Shown: positions 1-7,678 of the stretch, piece by piece
Position numbering within the stretch: position 1 is the first letter of the stretch
How the letters are laid out: every line of letters starts with the position of its first letter
DNA from: Oscillospiraceae bacterium
Lineage (GTDB): Bacteria > Bacillota > Clostridia > Oscillospirales > Acutalibacteraceae
Direction: 5' to 3'
Assembly (NCBI GenBank): GCA_015065845.1
Contig: SVPQ01000022.1
Span: 1-42,127, forward strand
Length of the DNA: 42,127 nucleotides
Position numbers and translations under genes: made by a program
The notes under the pieces: generated by a model
What the model was told of the DNA's origin: nothing
The model's input: the letters and a program-made list of their open reading frames with translations, nothing else
The model's database searches: none

Positions 1-305
1 TTGAAAATTGAAAATTTCGGAAGTCCTGCGGACTTGATTATAATTAAATATAGATAACAAAAACTACATTCTTTCATTTTTACTTTAATGAACGAATGTA
101 GTTGTTTTTATAATATTATAATAGCGTTGCAGACCTTTTAATTCCGAATTACGCATTACGAATTCTGAATTAAATTGGTCGCCGCGAGTAGTGGGAGTTA
201 GTTTTTTATTACAATAAACCAATCGAGTGCAACACATTTTATAAAATCTAGTTCCTAATTCCTAATTCCTGTTTCCTAATTCCTGACCACTTGCATACTT
301 GCACA
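1..305. repeat. Composite intergenic repeat, copy A
   Basis: This gene-free stretch holds the first copy of a composite repeat. It starts with 7-nt repeats (TTGAAAA twice), then a small hairpin AAGTCC-TGC-GGACTT at 21-35. A larger hairpin at 63-102 (ACTACATTC/GAATGTAGT with inner TCATT/AATGA) is followed by a T-rich run. Next come ATT-starting heptamers around 140-172, and TTCCTAA/TTCCTGT heptamers and CTTGCAN repeats from about 248 to 313. Positions 11-270 are nearly identical to 2317-2566. The larger hairpin could also end transcription entering from the left. No coding potential was seen. Confidence 0.8.
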
Positions 306-333
306 CTTGCAACTACCTATACTAACAAAATTA

Positions 334-362
334 TTGCAAAACTGGAAAATATATGGTAAACT
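334..362 (+). promoter_or_regulatory. Sigma-A-type promoter for the 369-529 leader
   Basis: TTGCAA at 334-339 and TAAACT at 357-362 are separated by 17 nt. The predicted transcription start, about 7 nt further on, falls near 369, which is where the long leader hairpin begins. The -10 matches consensus at 4 of 6 positions. The promoter is inferred, but its placement relative to the hairpin supports it. Confidence 0.55.
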
Positions 363-368
363 GAAAAT

Positions 369-475
369 ACCACACAAACTTAATATGACATTCCATGGAG
401 TCGTGTTTTTATTTTTAGGTAAAAATACAGGCTTCTGTTTGGCGTCTCTATGGGATTTGTCAAAGTTTGTGTGGT
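369..475 (+). ncRNA. Long structured 5' leader RNA, unknown class
   Basis: A 13-nt inverted repeat, ACCACACAAACTT (369-381) with AAGTTTGTGTGGT (463-475), closes a long imperfect hairpin. Inside it, TGACA pairs with TGTCA, and TTCCATGGAG faces CTCTATGGGA with wobbles. A small apical hairpin of TATTTTT/AAAAATA type follows. The transcript would start at the base of the closing stem and run into the terminator at 501-529, ahead of the surface-protein gene at 557. It was compared from memory with 6S, SRP, T-box, c-di-GMP, fluoride and guanidine RNAs and matched none. It may be a cis-regulatory leader or a separate small RNA. Confidence 0.55.
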
Positions 476-500
476 AGCAAAATGAGGCTATGTATTTTTC

Positions 501-529
501 GTGCGTAGCTTCGGCTGCGCACTTTTTTA
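501..529 (+). terminator. Intrinsic terminator/attenuator with TTCG loop
   Basis: The stem GTGCGTAGC/GCTGCGCAC (501-509 and 514-522) closes on a TTCG tetraloop and is followed by TTTTTTATTTT. It lies between the structured leader and the AAGGAGG ribosome site of the gene at 557. It therefore either ends a small RNA or acts as an attenuator for that gene. Confidence 0.8.
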
Positions 530-556
530 TTTTAAGAATTTTAAGGAGGTTAATTT

Positions 557-2236
557 ATGAAAAAGTGTATTAGTTTAATTTTAGCATTTGTTTTTGTAAT
601 TGGTGTTTTTGCCACTGTGCCATTAACACCCATAGCAAATGCGGCAAGTGTTGATGATTTGATATTTGAATTAAATGAAGATGGGACAATGTATCAGGTG
701 AAGGATTGCGATAAAGATGCATCAGGTGAGCTTGTAATACCGAGTACGTACAACGGGTTACCTGTAACAAAGATTGGCAGTAATGCTTTCATTGGTTGCA
801 CGTCCCTCACAAACGTAACCATTCCGGATAGCGTAACAATTATAGGCAGTAATGCTTTCATTGGTTGCACGTCCCTCACAAACGTAACCATTCCGGATAG
901 CGTAACAAGTATAGGCGATGCTGCTTTTTATGGTTGCACGTCCCTCACAAACGTAACCATTCCGGATAGCGTAACAATTATAGGCAATTTTGCTTTCTAT
1001 TCTTGCGAGTCCCTCACAAACGTAACCATTCCGGATAGCGTAACAAGTATAGGCGGTTGGGCTTTCTATGATTGCGAGTCCCTCACAAACGTAACTATTC
1101 CTGATAGCGTAACAAGTATAGTCGGTTGGGCTTTCGGTTATAAATATGATTCTTGGGAAGAAAAAGAAGAGAAAATTCCCGGCTTTACAATTTATGGCGC
1201 AAAAAACTCTGAGGCGGAACGCTATGCAACAGCAAACGGCTTTACGTTTATTGAAACGGAAGAAACAAAACCACATAAACACACTTACACAAGCTCAGTA
1301 ACCAAACAACCAAGCTACACAGAAACAGGTGTAAAAACGTTTACTTGTACAATTTGTGGTGATAGTTATACAGAAGTTATTCCGAAGTTAGAAAAACTTA
1401 AATCCCCAACAATAACCAGTATAACCTCAGAACAGAATGGTATAAAATTCACCTGGCAAAAAGTAAATGGTACAGAAGGATATATTATTTTCAAACTCGT
1501 TCAGAATGAAGCGGGTGAATATGTATATCAGCAATTAGCAGTAGTAGGTCCTTCAACTTTAGCATTTACAGACCAGACCGCAGTAGATGGTGAAACATAC
1601 TGTTATGCAGTTGCTTCAATGGATGCAATGGGTAATGCAGGGCAGTACAGTGAGTTTGCTCATACATATAAAAAATTAACAACTCTTTCAACACCGAAAG
1701 TATCTGTAAAGAGCACATCAAGCGGTGTAAAGGTAAGTTGGAAAGCAATAGAAAATGCAGAAACTTACACAGTTTACAGAAGAACATATAACGCAAAAAC
1801 TAAAAAATGGGGCGACTGGAAAAAACTCAAATCCGGTTACACCAAAACAAGTTTTACAGATAAAAAAGCGAAACTCGGTACAAAATACCGTTACACAGTA
1901 AAAGCAGTTAATGGTAGTGTAAAGAGTAAATATAAGTCAACAGACACAATAAAATATAATGTAACCCCAACTGTAAAAGTGGCAAAAGTAAGTAACGGAG
2001 TAAAGGTAACCTGGTCAACTGCGGCAAACGCAACAAGTTACAAAATTTACAGAAGTACTTACAACACCAAAACAAAAGAGTGGGGTAGTTGGAAAGGTCT
2101 TAAAACTGCAAAAGCAACTTCAAAATCTTATACCGACAAATCTGCAAAGAAAGGTGTAAAATACCGCTACACTGTAAGAGCAGTTAATGGTAGTTATAAG
2201 AGTACGTTTAAAGCAAGCGGTTCAGTAAAAAGGTAA
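557..2236 (+). CDS. Secreted BspA-type LRR protein with Fn3-like modules
   Basis: 559 aa. A signal peptide (about residues 1-29, ending in ANA) targets it outside the cell. Residues about 73-195 are LRR_5 (BspA/Treponema type) repeats of 23 residues, of the form TSLTNVTIPDSVTxIGxxAF. They end in a cap, GFTIYGAKNSEAERYATANG. A short His/Cys module with TCTICGDSYTE follows. Three Fn3-like modules come next; the last two are very rich in Lys and Trp, and the protein ends in VKR. No LPXTG motif, S-layer domain or membrane anchor was seen, so the basic modules may hold it to the wall (inference). The ATG follows a strong AAGGAGG. The five LRR units are almost identical in DNA, which suggests recent expansion. 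Role likely adhesion or surface display; the ligand is unknown. Confidence 0.85.
   Translation: MKKCISLILAFVFVIGVFATVPLTPIANAASVDDLIFELNEDGTMYQVKDCDKDASGELVIPSTYNGLPVTKIGSNAFIGCTSLTNVTIPDSVTIIGSNAFIGCTSLTNVTIPDSVTSIGDAAFYGCTSLTNVTIPDSVTIIGNFAFYSCESLTNVTIPDSVTSIGGWAFYDCESLTNVTIPDSVTSIVGWAFGYKYDSWEEKEEKIPGFTIYGAKNSEAERYATANGFTFIETEETKPHKHTYTSSVTKQPSYTETGVKTFTCTICGDSYTEVIPKLEKLKSPTITSITSEQNGIKFTWQKVNGTEGYIIFKLVQNEAGEYVYQQLAVVGPSTLAFTDQTAVDGETYCYAVASMDAMGNAGQYSEFAHTYKKLTTLSTPKVSVKSTSSGVKVSWKAIENAETYTVYRRTYNAKTKKWGDWKKLKSGYTKTSFTDKKAKLGTKYRYTVKAVNGSVKSKYKSTDTIKYNVTPTVKVAKVSNGVKVTWSTAANATSYKIYRSTYNTKTKEWGSWKGLKTAKATSKSYTDKSAKKGVKYRYTVRAVNGSYKSTFKASGSVKR
776..1125 (+). repeat. 69-bp tandem repeats encoding the LRR units
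   Basis: Five consecutive units of 69 bp (23 codons) encode the LRRs. The core stretch from TCCCTCACAAACGTAAC to CCGGATAGCGTAACA is the same in nearly all units, including at silent positions. The first two units are almost identical along their whole length. This favours change in copy number by slippage or recombination, always in frame. Confidence 0.9.
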
Positions 2237-2251
2237 CACCTTTTTACTGAA
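2221..2251 (+). terminator. Hairpin spanning the stop codon of the LRR gene
   Basis: A perfect 14-nt inverted repeat, TTCAGTAAAAAGGT/ACCTTTTTACTGAA, is separated by AAC. The left arm encodes the final Ser-Val-Lys-Arg codons and the stop lies at the loop. No T-tract follows, so it may protect the mRNA 3' end rather than terminate transcription. The same element occurs at 28504-28534. Confidence 0.75.
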
Positions 2252-2655
2252 TGCAGAATGCAAAATGCAAAATGCAGAATGCAAAATGCAGAATGCAGAA
2301 TGCAAAATGCAAAATGCAAAATTTCGGAAGTCCTGCGGACTTGATTATAATTAAATATAGATAACAAAAACTACATTCTTTCATTTTTACTTTAATGAAC
2401 GAATGTAGTTGTTTTTATAATAGCGTCGCAGACCTTTTAATTCCGAATTACGCATTACGAATTCCGAATTAAATTGGTCGCCCGTAGTAGTGGGAGTGAT
2501 TTTTATATTACCAAAACCCAATCGATTGCAACACATTTTATAAAATCTAGTTCCTAATTCCTAATTCCTGTTTCCTGCTTCCTGTTTCCTGTTTCCTGCT
2601 TCCTGCTTCCTGCTTCCTGTTTCCTGCTTCCTGACCACTGACCACTGACGACTAC
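2252..2655. repeat. Composite intergenic repeat, copy B
   Basis: It begins with an array of AATGCAA/AATGCAG heptamers (about 2250-2320). The AAGTCC-TGC-GGACTT hairpin lies at 2328-2342 and the ACTACATTC/GAATGTAGT hairpin at 2370-2409. ATT heptamers follow at about 2440-2475. A long TTCCTGT/TTCCTGC/TTCCTAA array runs from about 2550 to 2635 and ends in ACCACTG repeats. It copies the element at 1-305 with few changes, so the LRR gene is bracketed by direct copies of it. No gene was seen. Confidence 0.85.
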
Positions 2656-2783
2656 AGTTTTTGTAACTATAACAAAATAAATACACTATAAAATCAACAA
2701 AATCAAAATAAAATGCAAAAAAATGTCATTTTTAGTCAAAAATTCATCATTTGGCTTAAAGTACTTCCAAAAAATGTTTTTTA

Positions 2784-2957
2784 TGTTAAAATATAAATCG
2801 TTGAAACAATTATCACACCAATTGTTTCAAGAGGTTTTTTAAAAACCAAAGGGGGAGGAATATTAGTTTTTATATTAATATTCCTGAAAAATCACAGAAT
2901 CAGGTTTTGCAGTTTTACTGCGTTCGCTTCTTTCCTGATTCTGTATTTTTTTTGCTT
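2784..2957 (+). ncRNA. Probable small RNA with terminator
   Basis: An extended -10 (TGTTAAAAT, 2784-2792) predicts a start near 2799. The transcript would contain a hairpin TTGAAACAATT/AATTGTTTCAA, a hairpin GGTTTTT/AAAAACC, an exposed AAAGGGGGAGGA run that flows into a GGAATATTA/TTAATATTCC hairpin, and a terminator (ACAGAATCAGG/CCTGATTCTGT plus T8, with inner GCAG..CTGC) ending near 2957. No convincing start codon follows the purine run, so a non-coding RNA of about 150 nt is more likely than a small mRNA. The class is unknown. Confidence 0.5.
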
Positions 2958-2971
2958 TTTTTTATTTAATG

Positions 2972-3000
2972 TTGAAATTTGTCGAAAAGTAAAGTATTAT
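2972..3000 (+). promoter_or_regulatory. Promoter with Spo0A box in the spacer
   Basis: TTGAAA (2972-2977) and TATTAT (2995-3000) have a 17-nt spacer. The spacer starts with TTTGTCGAA (2978-2986), an exact match to the Spo0A box TTTGTCRAA. A box between -35 and -10 would be expected to repress when Spo0A is phosphorylated. The promoter drives the lipoprotein gene at 3041. Confidence 0.6.
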
Positions 3001-3040
3001 GTAATATACAAAATAGTTTAAAGAGTTAAAAGGATTGTCT

Positions 3041-3799
3041 ATGAAGATTAAAACTATTGTTTCAGTAATACTTTGCTTTTCTTTTTTTCTGTCTTCTTGC
3101 AAAAAGGAAGAAGTTAAAACTGAACTTAACGAAATGAGTGTTGCAGTTGAGATAGATTCATTATCTTACGAAGCGGCAAAGACTATTGAAAATGAAGTAA
3201 AAGAAATAAGAACTTTTTCAACAGAAGATGGTGCGGTAACTGCGGTAGAAACCAAAAATGCAGATTTGCTCGTGTTGGATGAATTTTCGTATTCATTATA
3301 TAAAGCGGATGAACGCAAGATAAACAATGTAAAGGTCTTGCCCTTTACAACAGAACACTGCATATATTTTCATAACAATGCAGAATTATTGCAGAAATTC
3401 AATGTAGAAATACTCGAACTTCAGGAAAATGGTACAATAAGTAAAATCAAAGATGCATATAAAACAAGTGATGGTTATTATCCAAAATTAAAACAATTAT
3501 CTCCCGAGGCACCGACAATTATAATGGCAACAGATATTGCGGGTGCTCCATACACCGATTTGACTGAAAACGGTTATGTAGTAGGAATTGATGTTGATAT
3601 TGCCAATATAATTACAAATTCACTGGGGTATAATCTGGAAGTTGTTGTAACAAGTGCCGATGAAATGTTCAATATGCTAAGTGAAGATAAAGTGGATTTC
3701 ATAATGTCAGGACTAATGTATGAAGAAAAACGCGAAAGCGAATTTGACACTTCGTTCTCATATTCAACTACTGAATACTATCTGATTGAAAGAGATTGA
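3041..3799 (+). CDS. Lipoprotein, circularly permuted solute-binding-like
   Basis: 252 aa. It has a lipoprotein signal with lipobox LSSC (Cys about 20), so it is anchored outside the membrane. Residues about 32-140 resemble the second lobe of family 3 (amino-acid type) binding proteins: VAVEIDSLSYEAAKTI at the start and ELLQKFNVEILELQENGTIS at the end, which in normal members is close to the C-terminus. Residues about 155-248 resemble the first lobe: IIMATDIAGAPYTDL, then VVGIDVDIANII, then VDFIMSGLMYEEKRE. The lobe order is thus reversed compared with the family. No permease or ATPase gene lies nearby. The ATG at 3041 suits AAAAGGA; a TTG six bases upstream is less likely. It could be a permuted binding or sensor protein, or what remains of a longer two-domain protein. 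Confidence 0.65.
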   Translation: MKIKTIVSVILCFSFFLSSCKKEEVKTELNEMSVAVEIDSLSYEAAKTIENEVKEIRTFSTEDGAVTAVETKNADLLVLDEFSYSLYKADERKINNVKVLPFTTEHCIYFHNNAELLQKFNVEILELQENGTISKIKDAYKTSDGYYPKLKQLSPEAPTIIMATDIAGAPYTDLTENGYVVGIDVDIANIITNSLGYNLEVVVTSADEMFNMLSEDKVDFIMSGLMYEEKRESEFDTSFSYSTTEYYLIERD

Positions 3800-3897
3800 T
3801 ATATTACCATGCTATTGTGATTTTGCACAACTTAATATTGTGAAATTTGCCATTTTCAACAAGGTTGCTTTTTGTGGATTAATTTTACTTATTTTTG

Positions 3898-3926
3898 TTG
3901 CAAACTTTCAATTGCTATGCTATAAT
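3898..3926 (+). promoter_or_regulatory. Sigma-A promoter of the GPH transporter gene
   Basis: TTGCAA (3898-3903), a 17-nt spacer and a perfect TATAAT (3921-3926) lie 33 nt before the transporter start. The gap after the lipoprotein gene contains no terminator with a T-run, so some read-through is possible. Confidence 0.7.
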
Positions 3927-3958
3927 TAATTAGATTTGTAACCGTGGAGGTGTCTTTT

Positions 3959-5542
3959 TTGGAAAACGAAAATTTAGAAGTCCAAGAAAGCGTTGCGGTT
4001 GGTACTGATTCGACAGGTGAATTAAACAGGGAATATGTTTATGAAAATCGCCGTTATGTAGGTCTTAAAGAAACTATTTGGTATGTTGTTTATGATATGT
4101 GCCAGAGTTTTAATATTGACTCTTTTGGCGATCGTTTCGTTACTAATATTCTTCAGATTGACCTTGACTATCAAACAATCGTGCGCGTTGTAAACGGATT
4201 TTGGGATGTTATCAACGACGTATTTACAGCGGCAATCGTTGAAAGAACCCGTACTCGTTGGGGTAAATTTAAACCGTATCTTGTTGCTCTTGGTATTCCT
4301 GGTACAATAGGTACCTGTTTCTATTGGTTAATGCCTATGCTGTTCAAAGGTAAAGGCGCCAGAGATATGAGTAAATTTATTACTTACTTTATTCTTACGC
4401 TTGTGCGTGAGGGTGCCGGAACGTTCAGGGCTATCGCAAGAACCGGTATGTTAGCGACAATTACGCCTCACCCTGTTGACAGAACAAGGCTTATTACTGT
4501 TGCCGAGTTCGTTTCAGGTCTTTTGGGTGAAAAACTACCGCAACAGATTCTTACAGTTCTTCTTGACCTTATTGGTAACAAAGTTATTAACCTTTCATAT
4601 ACAAGTACATTTATGGTTATGGGTAACTTTACCTCAATTGTAAGTGGCTTTGCGGCTCTTGCGTTCTGTGTTATGACGCGTGAAAGAGTTATGCAGTCCA
4701 TAGAAACACCAAGTGTTATTCAGGGACTTAAATCGGTTATCAACAATAAGCCAATCTTGTTATTAACTCTTTCAGAAACACTTTCTAACTTTAGTGTTGG
4801 CGGTAGTATAAACGACTACTACATAGATGTTTTGAACTTTGCTTCTATGACAATGGTTGCAGGTATTCCGGGTGCTATTATTAACCCATTCTCATTCTAC
4901 TTTGTACCATGGTTCAGAAGAAGATTCTCAACAAAAACTCTTTATCTTGTTTCAACAAAGATTCAACCACTTCTTGATATCCCTGTTTATCTCGTTGGTA
5001 TGATAGGTGGTAAGCATAACGGTCTTTATAAGAAAGTTCTGCCAATGTTCTTTGTTATGGCAATTAAAGAAGCTATTTACATGGTATTCTGGGGTGTTCG
5101 TCGTGTTATTCCTAGTGAAATGTACAACGAATCTATGGACTACTGTGAATGGAAAAATGGTTATCGTACAGAGGCTATGACTTCTGTTGCAAGAGAACTT
5201 ACCAAGAAACTTGCAAGTATCTTAAACTCCGCAGTTTCATTACAACTTAAGAAGATGATTGGTTACGACATCAGTTCTTATACTCGTGGTCAGGCTCAGA
5301 CAGACGAAACAAAGCATGGTCTTTTTGCTATTGCAACAATCATTCCTACTCTTACAGGTCTCTTAGGTATCATTCCTATTCTCTTCTACGATTTAAGTGG
5401 TGAGAAGAGAGAGCGTATGTACGCTGAACTTCTTGTTCGCCGTGAAGAAATGGCTGCAAAACTTGCAGACGCTACAACTGATGAAATTCAGGCTATCGGT
5501 AAAGAACAGATGGAAATCGGTTCAAAGAAACAAGATTTATAA
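3959..5542 (+). CDS. GPH-family (MFS_2) sugar:cation symporter
   Basis: 527 aa integral membrane protein of the glycoside-pentoside-hexuronide:cation symporter family, which imports glycosides or oligosaccharides with Na+ or H+. The family signature near the N-terminus is clear: a helix with FWDVINDVF followed by the loop ERTRTRWGKFKPYL. About 12 hydrophobic segments follow, and the C-terminus is a charged helix (RMYAELLVRREEMAAKLADA). GGAGGTG at 3946-3952 places the start at the TTG at 3959; an upstream in-frame GTG at 3944 overlaps this site and is unlikely. It has its own promoter and terminator. The glycosidase at 6459 is a possible functional partner. The substrate cannot be read from the sequence. 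Confidence 0.8.
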   Translation: MENENLEVQESVAVGTDSTGELNREYVYENRRYVGLKETIWYVVYDMCQSFNIDSFGDRFVTNILQIDLDYQTIVRVVNGFWDVINDVFTAAIVERTRTRWGKFKPYLVALGIPGTIGTCFYWLMPMLFKGKGARDMSKFITYFILTLVREGAGTFRAIARTGMLATITPHPVDRTRLITVAEFVSGLLGEKLPQQILTVLLDLIGNKVINLSYTSTFMVMGNFTSIVSGFAALAFCVMTRERVMQSIETPSVIQGLKSVINNKPILLLTLSETLSNFSVGGSINDYYIDVLNFASMTMVAGIPGAIINPFSFYFVPWFRRRFSTKTLYLVSTKIQPLLDIPVYLVGMIGGKHNGLYKKVLPMFFVMAIKEAIYMVFWGVRRVIPSEMYNESMDYCEWKNGYRTEAMTSVARELTKKLASILNSAVSLQLKKMIGYDISSYTRGQAQTDETKHGLFAIATIIPTLTGLLGIIPILFYDLSGEKRERMYAELLVRREEMAAKLADATTDEIQAIGKEQMEIGSKKQDL

Positions 5543-5553
5543 TTTAACAATAC

Positions 5554-5588
5554 GGCGACATAGGTAAAACTTATGTCGCCTGTTTTTT
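5554..5588 (+). terminator. Intrinsic terminator after the GPH transporter
   Basis: GGCGACATA (5554-5562) pairs with TATGTCGCC (5572-5580), followed by TGTTTTTTT. Confidence 0.9.
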
Positions 5589-5601
5589 TGAAAGTGATAT
5601 T

Positions 5602-6408
5602 ATGTTAAAACAAAGATTTTTAAAAAATTCGGCAAGAGTACTGATGGTTTCTACTGCGTTACTTTTTATAAGTAATGCAATCTTATGGGCAACTTATGAG
5701 TTTCCGTCAATTGAAACTAAATTAGGTTTTCTTATTAAGTTACCTGATTTGTCAGTTTATATATTTACATTTTTATCATATCTTGCATTAAATGATGAAA
5801 AAGCGGCTCACAGAAAAATAAAAGACATAAAAAGTCAGAAGAAACTCAAAGTTTTAAAAGCTTTTTTAATATTTGTGTTTGTTTCTCATTTTTTTAAAAC
5901 TCTGGTTCAGAAAATATTATTAAGTCTTGATAACTCGTTTTTTACAGTAGTTTCTGATGTGTTTCTGACAGTAGCATCATTCAGTTTCTTTTTGTTGCTC
6001 GTGTCATTATGGTACTTTTTCAGAGATAAAAATGAAGGCAAAATCAGATTCGTTGCGTGTGTGTCAGCTATAGTTTCAATTGCGTATACTGTCTTGAAAT
6101 TTTTCTTGAGTCAAAAGGTGTTTTCTTTATATTCATTTTCAACTTTTACAAATGATGAATATATTCTCGTACAGAGAGTTCAATATATATCTTGTCTTGT
6201 CCAGTATGCAGTGAATATTATTATGTTTGCTCTTGTAAAAAAACATTACGAGAAAAAAGAAATAGATTCCGAAGAAAAAGAAAAAAGTCTGCCAAAACCC
6301 AAAAGACCGGAAGTAATTACTATTGAATTGGAAGATGGTGTTGGCATAGATAGTATAGACGATTTTGAGTTTTCTTCTGAAAATCCTGAAAAAGAAATAG
6401 TAGAATAG
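5602..6408 (+). CDS. Polytopic membrane protein, unknown function
   Basis: 268 aa. It was not recognised as a known family. Six hydrophobic stretches are visible, at about residues 12-32, 42-66, 83-108, 112-140, 148-172 and 190-212. A charged, strongly acidic tail (EEKEKSLPKPKRP and DSIDDFEFSSE) is probably cytoplasmic. The loop after the second segment is very basic. It starts 14 nt after the preceding terminator with only a weak ribosome site, and ends just before the hairpin at 6427. The position between a sugar symporter and a glycosidase may be coincidental. Confidence 0.6.
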   Translation: MLKQRFLKNSARVLMVSTALLFISNAILWATYEFPSIETKLGFLIKLPDLSVYIFTFLSYLALNDEKAAHRKIKDIKSQKKLKVLKAFLIFVFVSHFFKTLVQKILLSLDNSFFTVVSDVFLTVASFSFFLLLVSLWYFFRDKNEGKIRFVACVSAIVSIAYTVLKFFLSQKVFSLYSFSTFTNDEYILVQRVQYISCLVQYAVNIIMFALVKKHYEKKEIDSEEKEKSLPKPKRPEVITIELEDGVGIDSIDDFEFSSENPEKEIVE

Positions 6409-6426
6409 TTGAATAAATTTTTATTA

Positions 6427-6460
6427 CCGCTTGTATAATTTATACAGGCGGTGATTTTTT
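6427..6460 (+). terminator. Terminator-like hairpin overlapping the next RBS
   Basis: CCGCTTGTATA/TATACAGGCGG (6427-6451, one wobble) has a 3-nt loop and is followed by TGATTTTTT. The 3' arm holds GGCGG, and GGTGA directly after it is the only plausible ribosome site for the TTG start at 6459. The hairpin can therefore both end upstream transcription and hide this ribosome site. Confidence 0.7.
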
Positions 6461-7676
6461 GAAAAAAATAGCAGTTTTATTTGTAGCAATTTTTATATTG
6501 AATTTAACTTCTTGCCTTAAAAGTTCTGGTGAAGCAAAAACAGAAACGGAGGTACAGGCAGAAGTTAAAGTTGAAGAAAAAACTGAAATGCGTGGTGTGT
6601 GGCTCAGTTTCTACGAAGTTTCAGATATGTGTAAAGGAAAAACTGAGGAAGAATACAGAGAAAATGTTGAAGATATAATTAATAATTTAAGTGTCAATAA
6701 ATTCAACACAGTTTTTTATCAGGTCAGATGTTTCAGTGATGCTTTATATAAATCATCTGTTTTTCCGACATCAAAATATATCGTGGAGACGGAAGGGGAC
6801 GAAATAACTTTTGACCCATTTGAAATTTTTATTGAAATTGCAAGTCAACATAATATAGATGTTCACGCCTGGGTTAATCCTTTAAGAATTTCTTACGAAA
6901 ACAATATAAGTTCACTTAGTAAAAACAATCCCGCAAAAATTCTTTATAATGAAGATGAAGATCTGAGCAGTCTTATTATCTGTGAAAAAGGGTTGTTTTA
7001 CAATCCTGCTGATGAAGAAGCGAGAAAAGCAATACTTTCAGGTGTACGCGAATTGATAGAGAACTATGACATAAAAGGTGTGCAGTTTGATGACTACTTT
7101 TACCCTGAATGTGACGATATAAATGATGGTATTCTTTATAATGAGTATAAAGATAATAATGGCGAATTAACTCTGGAAGATTGGCGTAAGAATAATGTTT
7201 CTTCTCTCGTTTCTTCGGTATATAATCTTGTTAAAAGTTATAATGAAGATTTACAGTTCGGTGTCAGTCCCTCAGCAAACCTTGAGAAAAATGAAAAAAT
7301 ATATGCAGATGTGAAGTTGTGGTGTCAGGAAGATGGGTTTGTAGATTATATAATGCCGCAGGTTTACTATGGTTTTGAAAATGAAACTATGCCATTCAGA
7401 GAAACAGTCAATGAATGGTTAAGCCTTTGTAAAAGTGAAAAGGTCAGACTTTATTTTGGTCTTGCGGTTTACAAATGTGGTGTAGCAGATGAAAATGCGG
7501 GTAGCGGAAAAAATGAGTGGATAGAAAATAACGATATTTTATTACGCCAGTACGAGTATCTTAAATTAAGTGATTTGTTTGCTGGAGTTTCACTGTATTC
7601 TTATTCATATTGTTTTGGTAAGAATGTAAATGAAAATAGTATAAATGAAATTGATTCTTTAGTGGAAAAGTTTTGA
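6459..7676 (+). CDS. GHL10/DUF187-type glycoside hydrolase lipoprotein
   Basis: 405 aa. Its lipoprotein signal has lipobox LTSC (Cys about 19). The catalytic region is of the glycosyl-hydrolase-like 10 (DUF187, YngK-like) family, a TIM barrel. Visible blocks are EMRGVWLSFYEV at the first strand, NTVFYQVRCFSDALYKS, IDVHAWVNPLRIS, KGVQFDDYFYP with paired Asp residues near the expected active site, FGVSPSAN and VDYIMPQVYYGFE. Family members are thought to act on cell-wall or exopolysaccharide glycans. The start is a TTG just after a ribosome site buried in a hairpin. The gene ends at a strong bidirectional terminator and is probably part of surface glycan turnover together with the autolysin that follows. 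Confidence 0.8.
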   Translation: MKKIAVLFVAIFILNLTSCLKSSGEAKTETEVQAEVKVEEKTEMRGVWLSFYEVSDMCKGKTEEEYRENVEDIINNLSVNKFNTVFYQVRCFSDALYKSSVFPTSKYIVETEGDEITFDPFEIFIEIASQHNIDVHAWVNPLRISYENNISSLSKNNPAKILYNEDEDLSSLIICEKGLFYNPADEEARKAILSGVRELIENYDIKGVQFDDYFYPECDDINDGILYNEYKDNNGELTLEDWRKNNVSSLVSSVYNLVKSYNEDLQFGVSPSANLEKNEKIYADVKLWCQEDGFVDYIMPQVYYGFENETMPFRETVNEWLSLCKSEKVRLYFGLAVYKCGVADENAGSGKNEWIENNDILLRQYEYLKLSDLFAGVSLYSYSYCFGKNVNENSINEIDSLVEKF

Positions 7677-7678
7677 AA

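Noticed and set aside
38-44. TATAAT within the composite repeats as a promoter -10
   Set aside because: No acceptable -35 lies at 16-18 nt in the copies checked.
456-464. TTTGTCAAA as a third Spo0A box
   Set aside because: It fits the consensus but lies inside the 3' arm of the leader hairpin, away from promoter elements, so RNA structure explains it better.
369-529. 6S RNA identity for the leader
   Set aside because: No large central bubble with the expected flanks could be seen, and the terminator lies outside the closing stem.
758-1282. Long open frame on the minus strand opposite the LRR repeats
   Set aside because: It mirrors the 69-bp repeats in another frame, has no ribosome site and yields a Cys/Tyr-rich repeat typical of a shadow.
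2550-2640. Heptamer arrays as a possible CRISPR
   Set aside because: The units are 7 nt long without unique spacers, and no cas gene is present.
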